Shown: positions 7,628 to 15,569 of the stretch, in pieces
How positions within the stretch are numbered: position 1 is the stretch's first letter
How the letters are laid out: the number at the start of each line of letters is the position of its first letter
NCBI GenBank assembly: GCA_029974925.1
Contig: JARKQH010000131.1
Location: forward strand, 1 to 42,199
Origin: Verrucomicrobiota bacterium
GTDB taxonomy: Bacteria > Verrucomicrobiota > Verrucomicrobiia > Limisphaerales > UBA8199
Direction: 5' to 3'
DNA length: 42,199 nt
The notes under the pieces: model-generated
Seen by the model: the letters and a program-made list of their open reading frames with translations, nothing else
Database searches by the model: none
Told to the model about the DNA's origin: nothing
Position numbers and translations under genes: made by a program

Positions 7628-8356
7628 TCAGCGTCCGGCCTCGGCAAACCGCCTGGCCACAAAGTCCCAATCCACCACGTTGAACCATGCGCCGATATAC
7701 TCGGCGCGGCGGTTCTGATACTTCAGATAGTAGGCGTGTTCCCAAACGTCCAGGCCGAGCAGCAGCGTTGTATCCGCCGCCCGCATGATCGGCGAATCTT
7801 GGTTGGCACTCGGCTCGACCGCCAGCGTGCCGTCTGCCCGCCGCACCAGCCACGCCCAGCCGCTGCCAAAAACTTTCAAGGCGGTGTCTGTGAATGTCTC
7901 CTTGAAGGTGGCAAAACTTCCAAAGCGGTCCGCAATCGCGCGGGCGAGATCGCCCTTTGGCTCCCCGCCCCCCTTGGGCTTCATCATCTGCCAGAAAAGG
8001 CTGTGGTTGTAATGCCCCCCGCCGTTGTTTCGCACGGCGGTTCGGATTTGTTCCGGCAGCGACTCGAGGTTTTTCAGCAGCCCCTCGATGGATTTGGCGG
8101 CGTGCTGGGGAAAATCCCCGAGGGCTTTGTTCAAGTTGGCGACATACGCGGCATGGTGTTTGCCATGGTGAATTTCCATGGTGCGCGCATCAATATGCGG
8201 CTCAAGAGCGTCGGGGGAATAGGGGAGTGGGGGCAGGGAGAAGGTGCTGGTCGCTGCCGCTCCCGCGGCGGGGGCGCCAAGCCCGGATAGTGGGTTGCCC
8301 GTCGCGCAGACGAGCGTCGCCAGCGCGGTGTTTTTCAAAGCTTCACGTCGTGTCAT
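7628..8356 (-). CDS. Superoxide dismutase (Fe/Mn family) with twin-arginine signal
   Basis: A 242-residue enzyme that dismutates superoxide. Metal ligands expected from the family are all present: H63 (MEIHHGKHH), H118 ([11 protein letters not shown]), and D203 and H207 (DVWEHAYYL). Y71 matches the active-site Tyr. Q186 in ANQDSPI is the position of the Mn-type outer-sphere Gln, so Mn or cambialistic use is more likely than strict Fe use. The first 38 residues are not part of the enzyme. They start [15 protein letters not shown] and end in an Ala-rich region, which looks like a Tat signal. The enzyme is therefore predicted to act outside the cytoplasm or at the membrane. It is followed by the Tat-signal isomerase gene. 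Identity is firm; export is inferred. Confidence 0.93.
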   Translation of the reverse strand: MTRREALKNTALATLVCATGNPLSGLGAPAAGAAATSTFSLPPLPYSPDALEPHIDARTMEIHHGKHHAAYVANLNKALGDFPQHAAKSIEGLLKNLESLPEQIRTAVRNNGGGHYNHSLFWQMMKPKGGGEPKGDLARAIADRFGSFATFKETFTDTALKVFGSGWAWLVRRADGTLAVEPSANQDSPIMRAADTTLLLGLDVWEHAYYLKYQNRRAEYIGAWFNVVDWDFVARRFAEAGR

Positions 8357-8454
8357 AGGCTTGTGTTTCGTTATATTGATTCAGGCTCCATTTGCCCACC
8401 CGTTGGTTCTCCAGCCGGCAAACATGTCGTTCTGCGGAGCGGCGCAACATAATC

Positions 8455-8480
8455 CCGGCTTGCGCCCCGCGCAAGCGGGC
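8455..8480 (-). terminator. Hairpin downstream of mutY
   Basis: A seven-base perfect stem, CTTGCGC/GCGCAAG, with a three-base loop, extended by CCCG/CGGG across one bulge. It lies about five bases beyond the mutY stop on the minus strand. The sequence beyond is GATTATGTT and not a clean T-run, so this may be a weak terminator or an mRNA-end structure. Confidence 0.35.
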
Positions 8481-8484
8481 CCGT

Positions 8485-9612
8485 TTAGCGCCCCAAGTTC
8501 CGCTTCCTGGCTTGCAGCCGCCGCACAATGCGGCTGTGTGCGGCCGTAAAAGGAAGCCGACGCATTTGTTCGGGTGTTAACCAGCGGCCCGAGGCGGCTT
8601 TTGTCCCGGCCGGGTCCCATTCGCCGACGCGGTACACCTCGAGCCTGATGCGATAACGAGTGATTGAATGGGACAGCGTTGCCAGCCGTTTCAGCCGCCT
8701 TGGTCTTGTCCCCAGCGTCGCTTGGGCAATCTCTTGTGGTTCCGCCGCCGAGCTGACATCGCAACTGGGGAACTCCCACAAGCGGGCGTTTACGCCGGTT
8801 TCGTCCCGCCGCCGCACGAGAAACCGTCCGTTTCGTTCGACCACAAATGCGAACTGGCGGCGCTTGATCGCCTGGACGGATCGCGCGCGCCTGGGCAGCC
8901 GGTCCGCCAGGCCTTTGGCGCGCGCCTGACAGAAGGTTGACACCGGACAGAGGCCGCATTTCGGATTGCGCGGAACACAAACCAGCGCACCCAGCTCCAT
9001 CAACGCCTGATTGAGGGCGGAACAAGGACCCGTCCTGCCCGGACCCGCGCTGCCGCGGGAGTCGCCGGCCCCCGGCGGCTCTCCAGCCGCCTGTCTGACC
9101 AGCGTCCCGGCCAGCGTCCACAGCCGCTCGCGCGTTCCGCGGGCTCGAGGGTCTTGGCGCACGCAAAAGAGCCTGGCCAGCACGCGCGTCACATTCCCAT
9201 CCAGGACCGGGGTGGCCTGGTTGAAGGCTATGCTGCAAATGGCACCCGCCGTGTATCGCCCCACGCCCGGCAGCGCCAGCACCTCCTCGAATCGCTCGGG
9301 GAAACGGCCTTTGTGCCTTTCCATGATCACGCGGGCGGCTTTCTGCAAGTTCCGCACTCTGCTGTAATAGCCCAGCCCCTCCCACAATTTGTGAAGCCGT
9401 TGTGACCGGGCCCGAGCCAGGGACTCAATGGTCGGCAGCGCCTTCATCCACCGTTCCCAATACGGAATCACTGTCTTGACCTGTGTCTGCTGGAGCATCA
9501 CCTCGGAAATCCAGATGGCATAAGGATCCCGGGTCCGGCGCCAGGGCAGGTCCCGGGCATCGTTCCGAAACCAAGTCAGCAGACTCCGCGTGATGGGAGC
9601 GGTCTTTTCCAT
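8485..9612 (-). CDS. mutY: A/G-specific adenine DNA glycosylase
   Basis: A 375-residue base-excision repair enzyme that removes adenine mispaired with 8-oxoguanine. Landmarks are the catalytic E37 in WISEVMLQQTQV, the helix-hairpin-helix LPGVGRYTAGAI (114-125), D138 in LDGNVTRVLAR, and the four iron-sulfur cysteines C212, C219, C222 and C228 (C-X6-C-X2-C-X5-C). The C-terminal NUDIX-like domain (about 250-365) recognises 8-oxoguanine, with LSHSITRY as the FSH-like loop. Length is normal for the family. Residues about 177-197 are a Gly/Pro/Arg-rich insert just before the cluster region. The gene is divergent from the GH172 gene and not obviously in an operon. Confidence 0.96.
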   Translation of the reverse strand: MEKTAPITRSLLTWFRNDARDLPWRRTRDPYAIWISEVMLQQTQVKTVIPYWERWMKALPTIESLARARSQRLHKLWEGLGYYSRVRNLQKAARVIMERHKGRFPERFEEVLALPGVGRYTAGAICSIAFNQATPVLDGNVTRVLARLFCVRQDPRARGTRERLWTLAGTLVRQAAGEPPGAGDSRGSAGPGRTGPCSALNQALMELGALVCVPRNPKCGLCPVSTFCQARAKGLADRLPRRARSVQAIKRRQFAFVVERNGRFLVRRRDETGVNARLWEFPSCDVSSAAEPQEIAQATLGTRPRRLKRLATLSHSITRYRIRLEVYRVGEWDPAGTKAASGRWLTPEQMRRLPFTAAHSRIVRRLQARKRNLGR

Positions 9613-9754
9613 GTCACTTTCCGGCGGAGTGTAACCAGCCCATGGCCGATGAAAAGTCGCGGCCCCACGTCCATAAACGCCCCCGAAACAGCATCACCCG
9701 GCACTTGTTGCGAGTTCGATTGCCGGCTGGGGGCTCACCAGGTAAAGTTGGCTC

Positions 9755-11350
9755 ATGCACACACGAGAGGAAACTCGAAGAAGGTTGCATCATCCGCTGC
9801 CGGCCACTCTCATCGTTACGCCCCTTGCGTTTGGGTTTTGCCTTTTCCTCGCCGGGTGTGCCGGACCCTCGGAAGGGGCCGGCCACTCCGGCGCCATGGG
9901 CAACCCGCTTGGCGGCCTGGAGCGGCTCAAGAACTTCGAAACCCGCCGCGCCTCCTCCTGCCAGCCCGACTGGCGGAATGCCAACTCGGACAACATCCCC
10001 ATCCTCGCCGGAGAAACCGCCACCTTGGCCGAACTGGAGGGGCCCGGGAAGATTGTTCATATCTGGCTCACCATCTCGCATCCCGACCCGCACTATGCCA
10101 ACCAGCTCACGCTGCGCATCTACTGGGACGGCGAATCCCATCCGAGCGTCGAGGCTCCGGTCGGCGATTTCTTTGGCGTGGGCCATGGTCTGGACCGCCC
10201 CTTCGCTTCTCTTCCCATCCGGGTGACTGCTGAAGGTCGCGCTCGGAACTGTTACTGGCCCATGCCTTTTCGCAAGTCTGCCCGCATCACCATCTCGAAC
10301 GAAAGCGCGCTGGCCTGTCGCGGCCTCTACTACTACATTGACTGGCAGAAACACCCCGCCTTGCCTGACGACGCCGCTTACTTCCACGCCATGTACCGTC
10401 AGGAGTTCCCCTGCGTTATGGGCCGCAACTACCTCCTGGCCGACATTCGCGGCCGCGGCCACTACGTCGGCACCGTCCAGAGCGTTTATCTAACCTCGGA
10501 CGGCTGGTACGGCGAGGGCGACGACTTCTTCTTTATTGACGGCGTTCCCGAGCCCATTCTGCGCGGCACCGGCACTGAAGATTATTTCTGTGATGCCTGG
10601 GGGTTTCGCGCTCACGAAGGTCCCTTCTATGGGGTGACCGTGTATGAAGGACGCTCCGCTGGCAACCGCTCCACCGCTTACCGCTTCCACCTGCCCGACC
10701 CCGTTGCCTTCCGGAAGTCCTTGCGGGTCGAAATCGAACACAAAGGCAGCCAGACCTTCGGCGGCGGCCAATCCTCGGGTTTCATTGAACGCGATGACCT
10801 GTTCTCCTCGGTGGCCTATTGGTACCAAACCGAGCCCCACCAGCCCTGGCCCGTGCTGCCGGCGGGTCCGGAGCGCATTCCTTACCGCGAACAACTGGTT
10901 TTCGTCGGCACCAATGGGCTGCAAACCGCGCGCCACTCGGGCCAACCGCTCCAGGTCCAAACCCTCCGTGGACGCACTCCGCGCCACCAGCTCTGGTTCA
11001 AACCCGAGGCCGCCGGGGCGTGGATTGAAATCCCCTTCCAAACCGATCACGCGCTGACCGGCGATTTGCTGGTTCGCGTGACGCGGGCGCCGGATTACGG
11101 CCGCTACCGCGTTTCGCTGGACGGCCGCTTCCTCGCCCAGTTCGACGGGTGCGCCCCTACGGTCCAACCTCTGGAGGTATTCCTCGGCCGCCAGAATTTG
11201 GCCGCGGGCGCGCACGTCATCCGCTTCGAGTGCGAAGGAAGGAATGAAGCCTCACGCGGCCATCTTCTGGGATTTGAAAACGTTTCGATGCGGATTCCGC
11301 GTTACCTGCGCCCGGCCGGCAAAGACCTCCGCGACCTGCAGGTCCGCTGA
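9755..11350 (+). CDS. Glycoside hydrolase family 172 (DUF2961) lipoprotein
   Basis: A 531-residue protein. The N terminus is a lipoprotein signal ending in FLAGC (C35), so it should be anchored to a membrane. Residues about 50-400 are the GH172/DUF2961 domain, with KIVHIWLTISHP, GEGDDFFFIDG and the family hallmark GTGTEDYF. GH172 enzymes act on furanosides, including alpha-D-fructofuranosidase/difructose anhydride and arabinofuranan activities. E254 (in GEGDD) and E275 (in GTGTED) are 21 residues apart. As I recall it, this is the spacing of the two catalytic glutamates in the characterised Bifidobacterium enzyme. The C-terminal part (about 405-525) looks like an added beta-sandwich. It is convergent with the GH16 gene, with 12 bases between the stops. 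The fold is firm; the substrate is unknown. Confidence 0.88.
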   Translation: MHTREETRRRLHHPLPATLIVTPLAFGFCLFLAGCAGPSEGAGHSGAMGNPLGGLERLKNFETRRASSCQPDWRNANSDNIPILAGETATLAELEGPGKIVHIWLTISHPDPHYANQLTLRIYWDGESHPSVEAPVGDFFGVGHGLDRPFASLPIRVTAEGRARNCYWPMPFRKSARITISNESALACRGLYYYIDWQKHPALPDDAAYFHAMYRQEFPCVMGRNYLLADIRGRGHYVGTVQSVYLTSDGWYGEGDDFFFIDGVPEPILRGTGTEDYFCDAWGFRAHEGPFYGVTVYEGRSAGNRSTAYRFHLPDPVAFRKSLRVEIEHKGSQTFGGGQSSGFIERDDLFSSVAYWYQTEPHQPWPVLPAGPERIPYREQLVFVGTNGLQTARHSGQPLQVQTLRGRTPRHQLWFKPEAAGAWIEIPFQTDHALTGDLLVRVTRAPDYGRYRVSLDGRFLAQFDGCAPTVQPLEVFLGRQNLAAGAHVIRFECEGRNEASRGHLLGFENVSMRIPRYLRPAGKDLRDLQVR

Positions 11351-11362
11351 ACCGCGGAGCCT

Positions 11363-12418
11363 TCAGGGAACAACCAGGCGATAAAAGGTGGCCGCCGCCG
11401 CGCGGGGGAACGTGTTCGAGCAGCGGCCCAGGGCATCGAACTGGTTTGTCGTAACGGGGCTCCATCCGCTCAGCGGAGGAAGATTGGTGGTGGCGAGCAC
11501 GTAATAGGTGCCGTTGGGTGGGCCGTTGGCGCCTGACAGGGCGACTGTGCCATCGCCCAGCGCTACGGAATCCGCGCGAAGGCGAGGCACCGGCGCCGCC
11601 GAGTAGTCATACACCCGCACGTAATCCACCTGGACTTCGCCGGGGAAAACGGTGGTGGCATCGGGATCGCCCCCAAAGCGCCCGCCGACGGCCAGGTTCA
11701 TAATCAGGTAAAAAGGCTGGTTGAACGGGGCGGGGTATGGCCCTCCGGAGCTCCACCAGGAGGATTGCGTTTGGTACAGCTTCCCATCCACGTACCAGCG
11801 GAAGGAGTTGACGTTCCACTCGAGCGCATAATGATGGAAATTGGTGACGGAATCGTTGGCCGGGAATTGGTAGGACGGTCCCGAAGAGGAGGTGTTGGCG
11901 GGCCATTCCCCGCCGAAGTGGAGGGTGCCGATGACGGTGCGCGGATCGCTCCCCCGATTTTCAAAGATGTCAATCTCACCCGAGGCGGCCCAACCGCCGT
12001 ACACCGAGTCGCGCGGCATCATCCACAGCGCCGGCCAATAGCCCTGGCCTTGGGGAAACCTGGCGCGGAACTCGAACCGGCCGTAGAGTTTGCTGAACCG
12101 GCCCAGGGTCTTCAAGCGGGCCGAGGTGTAAGCCGAGCCGGCGTAGGATTCCTTCCTGGCGATGATGTGCAGCGTGCCGCCGCCCACGTAAACATTCTGC
12201 GGCCGGCTGGTGTAGTACTGCAATTCCTGGTTGCCCCAGCCGGGATACGGTGGCCCGGTGCCGATGTCGTAGGTCCATTTGTTCGTGTCCACCGCCGTCC
12301 CGTTGAACTCATCATTCCAAACCAGTTGCCAGTCGGCCGGGGCGCCCCAGGGAAGGCTCAGCAAGGCGAGACAGCCGAGCCGCAGCACGCTCAGGCGAAC
12401 ATGGAGGACACGTTTCAT
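11363..12418 (-). CDS. Secreted glycoside hydrolase family 16 (laminarinase/beta-glucanase-like)
   Basis: A 351-residue secreted protein with a Sec signal (about 1-28). The GH16 domain spans about 29-272: LVWNDEFNG, WGNQELQYYT, and the active-site strand GEIDIFE, with catalytic E148, D150 and E153 in the ExDxxE beta-bulge form. It ends with QVDYVRVY. This form is typical of laminarinases and related endo-beta-1,3-glucanases, so beta-1,3-glucan is the likely substrate. Residues about 300-351 are a separate tail (YYVLATTNL, W, FYRLVVP) resembling the ends of three other secreted proteins in the window. The ATG at 12418 gives a good signal peptide. No terminator was found beyond the stop, which faces the GH172 gene. 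Confidence 0.92.
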   Translation of the reverse strand: MKRVLHVRLSVLRLGCLALLSLPWGAPADWQLVWNDEFNGTAVDTNKWTYDIGTGPPYPGWGNQELQYYTSRPQNVYVGGGTLHIIARKESYAGSAYTSARLKTLGRFSKLYGRFEFRARFPQGQGYWPALWMMPRDSVYGGWAASGEIDIFENRGSDPRTVIGTLHFGGEWPANTSSSGPSYQFPANDSVTNFHHYALEWNVNSFRWYVDGKLYQTQSSWWSSGGPYPAPFNQPFYLIMNLAVGGRFGGDPDATTVFPGEVQVDYVRVYDYSAAPVPRLRADSVALGDGTVALSGANGPPNGTYYVLATTNLPPLSGWSPVTTNQFDALGRCSNTFPRAAAATFYRLVVP

Positions 12419-12574
12419 CGAGAAAAAGTTAACTCAAATCCGGCCGAATCACAAAGCAACATCTGCCCCATCGGAATTTCTGGTTCGTTTTGGCCGTCTC
12501 GCTTCGGGGCGGGGTGAACCCCAAACGGTGAGCGTTCGAGGGGCTGCCGATGCGGGACCGGTCCAGCCTGTCCC

Positions 12575-12608
12575 AAAAAGAAAGGGCCACGTCGAAGTGA
12601 CGTGACCC
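12575..12608 (-). terminator. Rho-independent terminator of the PEP-CTERM gene
   Basis: On the minus strand: a ten-base stem GGGTCACGTC/GACGTGGCCC with one G-T pair, loop ACTTC, followed at once by TTTCTTTTT. It starts 32 bases after the stop codon at 12641. This is a strong, textbook structure. Confidence 0.8.
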
Positions 12609-12640
12609 CGAGGAGCTTTGCGGGAGCGATCGCGACCGGC

Positions 12641-13309
12641 TTATTTCCGTTGCCGCAACAAACCGAGCGACAACAGGAGGCCGAACCCAAGCAGAGACGC
12701 ACTGCCGGGTTCCGGGACCAAGGCAACGGAAGCGGAACCGAGGGTAGAAACGGTGGCGGGGTTCGCGTTGGGACCCACGAGCATGAAACCGTATTGGGCG
12801 ATGTTCCCGGCGCCAATGGCTCGAGTGACGTTGAAGGTGGAGCCAGCAACCAAGGGCTGGAAATCCCACCCGATCCAGCTCCAACCGGGGCCGAATTCCT
12901 TGATGAATGCCTGGGCGTAGTAACCGGGCGCCAAAGTGTAGCTCAAGGTGTAACCGGAGAAGGAGAGCGTGTTTCCGCCCAGCGACAATTCCTCGACGTA
13001 AACATTCGCTTCCATCCGCTTGTTGCCGGACCCGTCCGGATTCACCCAATAAGGATCAGCCGGGTTATAAGTACTCACGTTCGGGCTGAGAGAGATCGAA
13101 GTAGAGGAAAAGACCGCAGGCAGATCCCCCAGCGCCCAAGGGCTGCCCCACAAATAGCTTCCCCCGAGGTCATAGACGTTCATATAGCCGTACCACGTCT
13201 TGGCAGGGTCAACCCCGACGGAGATATCCGATTTGACCTGAGCCGTTCCAGCCAGCAGGACGCAAACGGTCAACGCTGTGAGGGTGAATGATTTGAGCAA
13301 AGTTTTCAT
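12641..13309 (-). CDS. PEP-CTERM sorting domain protein
   Basis: A 222-residue exported protein with a Sec signal (about 1-27) and a C-terminal PEP-CTERM signal (198-222): VPEPGSASLLGFGLLL, then a basic end LLRQRK. In this system an exosortase recognises the PEP motif, and the protein is processed for the cell surface or matrix. No exosortase gene is in the window. The middle part is a beta-rich domain with many Tyr, Trp and Gly residues and no known enzymatic motif (YYAQAFIKEFGPGWSWIGWD). A good promoter lies upstream and a strong terminator downstream, so it is transcribed alone. It sits between glycosidase and carbohydrate-binding genes, so a role in surface adhesion or matrix is plausible but unproven. 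Confidence 0.88.
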   Translation of the reverse strand: MKTLLKSFTLTALTVCVLLAGTAQVKSDISVGVDPAKTWYGYMNVYDLGGSYLWGSPWALGDLPAVFSSTSISLSPNVSTYNPADPYWVNPDGSGNKRMEANVYVEELSLGGNTLSFSGYTLSYTLAPGYYAQAFIKEFGPGWSWIGWDFQPLVAGSTFNVTRAIGAGNIAQYGFMLVGPNANPATVSTLGSASVALVPEPGSASLLGFGLLLSLGLLRQRK

Positions 13310-13348
13310 GGTTGCGATAGTCTTTCCGGATACTGAGTTTGTAAGGGC

Positions 13349-13377
13349 TTTCTATCAGGAAAGTGGTTTAGTGTCAA
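13349..13377 (-). promoter_or_regulatory. Sigma-70-type promoter for the PEP-CTERM gene
   Basis: On the minus strand, TTGACA (13377-13372) and TAGAAA (13354-13349) are separated by exactly 17 bases. This predicts a transcript start near 13342 and a leader of about 33 bases, with GGAAAG upstream of the ATG at 13309. Confidence 0.55.
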
Positions 13378-13432
13378 GGACAATGTTGACTGAATTTGAG
13401 CGGAAACGCAGCGGGGGATTGCGATAATGACG

Positions 13433-13464
13433 GCCCTCCGCCTGCGCTGTGCGCGGCGGAGGGC
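13433..13464 (-). terminator. Strong hairpin after the CBM-Ig gene
   Basis: A ten-base perfect stem GCCCTCCGCC/GGCGGAGGGC with a further small helix inside the loop, 17 bases past the stop at 13481. The minus-strand side lacks a long T-run. Function as a terminator or 3'-end stabiliser is likely. Confidence 0.55.
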
Positions 13465-13480
13465 TTTATGAAACAATGTC

Positions 13481-15475
13481 TTACAGCGTGCGAACCGCGT
13501 AAAACCGCGGGCCGGGTCCGAGCGGGTCAGTGACAGTTGCCTGGCCCGAGAGATCCCCGGTCACGGTTTGGAGCACCTGCCAGGTGGCGTCTTCGAGATG
13601 ATTCTTGTAAAGCACCTCGTAATTGACCCCGATCTGCGTGGGGAAAGACAAAAGGGCCGAGCTGCCGGTCAGCGAGAGGGAGAGCGAGACCGGCAGTTTG
13701 AGAAAGAGGCTCATGTTGTCGTACCAGACGGAGCCACCGCCGGAGATGGTGTGGTAAGTGACCTGGAAACGAACCCGGGCGGTGCCCGGCGGAGCCACCA
13801 GGTAATTGGTTTGGCCCACCACCGAGTAATCGCTCCAGAACGCGATGATGTTGGTCGCGCGGAGGTTGACCCACACGTTGGTGGGGAAGGCGGCGGTAAC
13901 GTAATCAGATTTGTAGAGGCCGATCATGTTGCCCGCCTCGTTTTGGAACTGAACTTCCAGCCACGCTTCGTTTCCGCCCGTCAATGGGTCCTGACCCGCC
14001 ATGAGGAACCAGCCCTCGCCGGTGAAGATCTGGCCGGGGGTGGCGGCGACATCCTGATAGAGGCCGTTCCAGGTGCCGGAGTTGTAGGTTTGGCTCACAT
14101 AGAGGCCGTCGTAAACCTCGACCGGATCGGCGGTCTGGTAGTAATTGACGTTGGTGGTGGCCAGGGCGCCGCCGCCAAAGCGTATCCAGGGCGCATCGGT
14201 GCCGGATTCGAATCCGCGGTTGAGCAGCACATTGGATGCCTGCGCCAGCGGCACCACGTCCAGCAGCGCCGCCGGGCTGGTAACGGACCCCGCGCTGTCA
14301 GTCACGGTCACGGTGTATTGCCCGGAATCGCCCACGACCAAATTCGCAATGGTCAACGTCGCAGTGGTTGCGCCCGAGATGTGGCCGCCGTTGCTGAGCG
14401 GCACGCCGTTCTTGTTCCAGACATACGAGAGCGCTGTGGAACCAGCGGCCACGACGCTGAAGCTCACCGACTGGCCCTCCAATTTCGTCTGGCTGGCGGG
14501 CGGAGTGATGATTCCCGGGTCGAAAACCGTTAGAAAGCCCGGGTTGCTGATCAGCATCCCACCCTGGTTGGAGACTTCGACCGAATAGAAATCCTGGTCG
14601 GCGGTGGTGACGTTGGCAATCGTCAGCGTGGCGGTGTCAGCGCCCGAGATGCGGCCGCCGTTGCTCAGGTAACCTCCGCTGTTCAACCAGCGGTAAGAAA
14701 GGGCTGACTTGCCGGTGGCCACGACAGTGAACGTGGCGGTCTGGCCATAGACCACGGTCTGACTGGCAGGCGGTTGGGTGATTTCCGGGTCCGGCGCCGA
14801 GGTCTTGATCAGGTTCACATCGTCAATATAAACCGACCCGCCGGGATACCCTCCGCCGGGCTGGAAGAAGACGATTTGACATCGCAGCAGAGCCGTGCCA
14901 TAGGGCGCGGTCAGGTCCGTGCCACCCGATTCGTTGGTGACCACGAGGTGATGCCAGACGTTGGGCACCAATCCGTTGGTGCTTAGAATTTGGGAAGTGT
15001 AGGTGACCAGGACATTGGTGAACGCATCCCGAAACGTGACTTCCAACCAGCATTCGTTGCCGCCGCTCAACAAGTCCTGCGTGTGAGTCAGCGCATAGCA
15101 ATCGGCCGACCACACCGAGTCGCCCCCGGCGGGGATGTCCTGGTAGAAGCCGTTCCAGTTGTTTACGCCGTTAAAGCTGCCAAACGTCTTGCCCACATAG
15201 GTGCCCGAGTGCGTGAGGACATTCGAGCCGCCGGGGTTGCCGCCATTGTAATAGGTGTTGTTGGTGGATTCCACATAGTGGCTTCCGTAACCGACCCAGC
15301 CCGGGGTGAAGCTGCCGGTTTCAAAGCCCGGGTTGACCAGCCAGTTGGTCGCGGCGCCGGCGGTTCCGGCCGCGACCAGCAGGGCTGCCGACACGGCCAG
15401 AGCGCGGAGGCCGCCACCGGAACCACGGCGGTTTGGGGTTGGGGCTTGGGACAGGGTTTTTAAGAAAGTATTCAT
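13481..15475 (-). CDS. Secreted carbohydrate-binding / immunoglobulin-like domain protein
   Basis: A 664-residue exported protein (signal about 15-42) with a symmetrical layout. A CBM4/9-like jelly-roll module (about 43-226, starting LVNPGFETG) is followed by two Ig-like domains (about 229-317 and 319-407, both with SYRW or SYVW, SNGG.ISG and TATLTIAN), a second jelly-roll module (about 413-597, starting LLNRGFESG) and a tail ending FYAVRTL. The two jelly-roll modules are duplicates: both contain WNG.YQD and GNE.WLEV, and both end in a VY/VW-D strand. No catalytic motif was seen. It probably binds polysaccharide at the surface or as a secreted scaffold. It is divergent from the GH16-like gene across 94 bases. 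Confidence 0.82.
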   Translation of the reverse strand: MNTFLKTLSQAPTPNRRGSGGGLRALAVSAALLVAAGTAGAATNWLVNPGFETGSFTPGWVGYGSHYVESTNNTYYNGGNPGGSNVLTHSGTYVGKTFGSFNGVNNWNGFYQDIPAGGDSVWSADCYALTHTQDLLSGGNECWLEVTFRDAFTNVLVTYTSQILSTNGLVPNVWHHLVVTNESGGTDLTAPYGTALLRCQIVFFQPGGGYPGGSVYIDDVNLIKTSAPDPEITQPPASQTVVYGQTATFTVVATGKSALSYRWLNSGGYLSNGGRISGADTATLTIANVTTADQDFYSVEVSNQGGMLISNPGFLTVFDPGIITPPASQTKLEGQSVSFSVVAAGSTALSYVWNKNGVPLSNGGHISGATTATLTIANLVVGDSGQYTVTVTDSAGSVTSPAALLDVVPLAQASNVLLNRGFESGTDAPWIRFGGGALATTNVNYYQTADPVEVYDGLYVSQTYNSGTWNGLYQDVAATPGQIFTGEGWFLMAGQDPLTGGNEAWLEVQFQNEAGNMIGLYKSDYVTAAFPTNVWVNLRATNIIAFWSDYSVVGQTNYLVAPPGTARVRFQVTYHTISGGGSVWYDNMSLFLKLPVSLSLSLTGSSALLSFPTQIGVNYEVLYKNHLEDATWQVLQTVTGDLSGQATVTDPLGPGPRFYAVRTL

Positions 15476-15533
15476 AAGGAGTAATCCGATTTGAGCAATA
15501 CGCGGTTGCGTTGGAGGTTTTGCAACATGTTCG

Positions 15534-15560
15534 TTGACAATTTGCGATCTAGGTTATCTT
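15534..15560 (+). promoter_or_regulatory. Possible promoter for the second GH16-like gene
   Basis: A perfect TTGACA (15534-15539) is followed, after a short 15-base spacer, by TATCTT (15555-15560). The predicted start site falls on or next to the TTG start codon at 15570, implying a leaderless or nearly leaderless mRNA. The spacer is shorter than ideal. Confidence 0.3.
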
Positions 15561-15569
15561 CTGTAATGA

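Noticed and set aside
6461-8290. Long plus-strand open frame (609 codons) across the isomerase and superoxide dismutase genes
   Set aside because: It lies antisense to two clearly recognised enzymes, and its translation is His/Pro/Arg-rich with no domain. It is a shadow caused by high GC.
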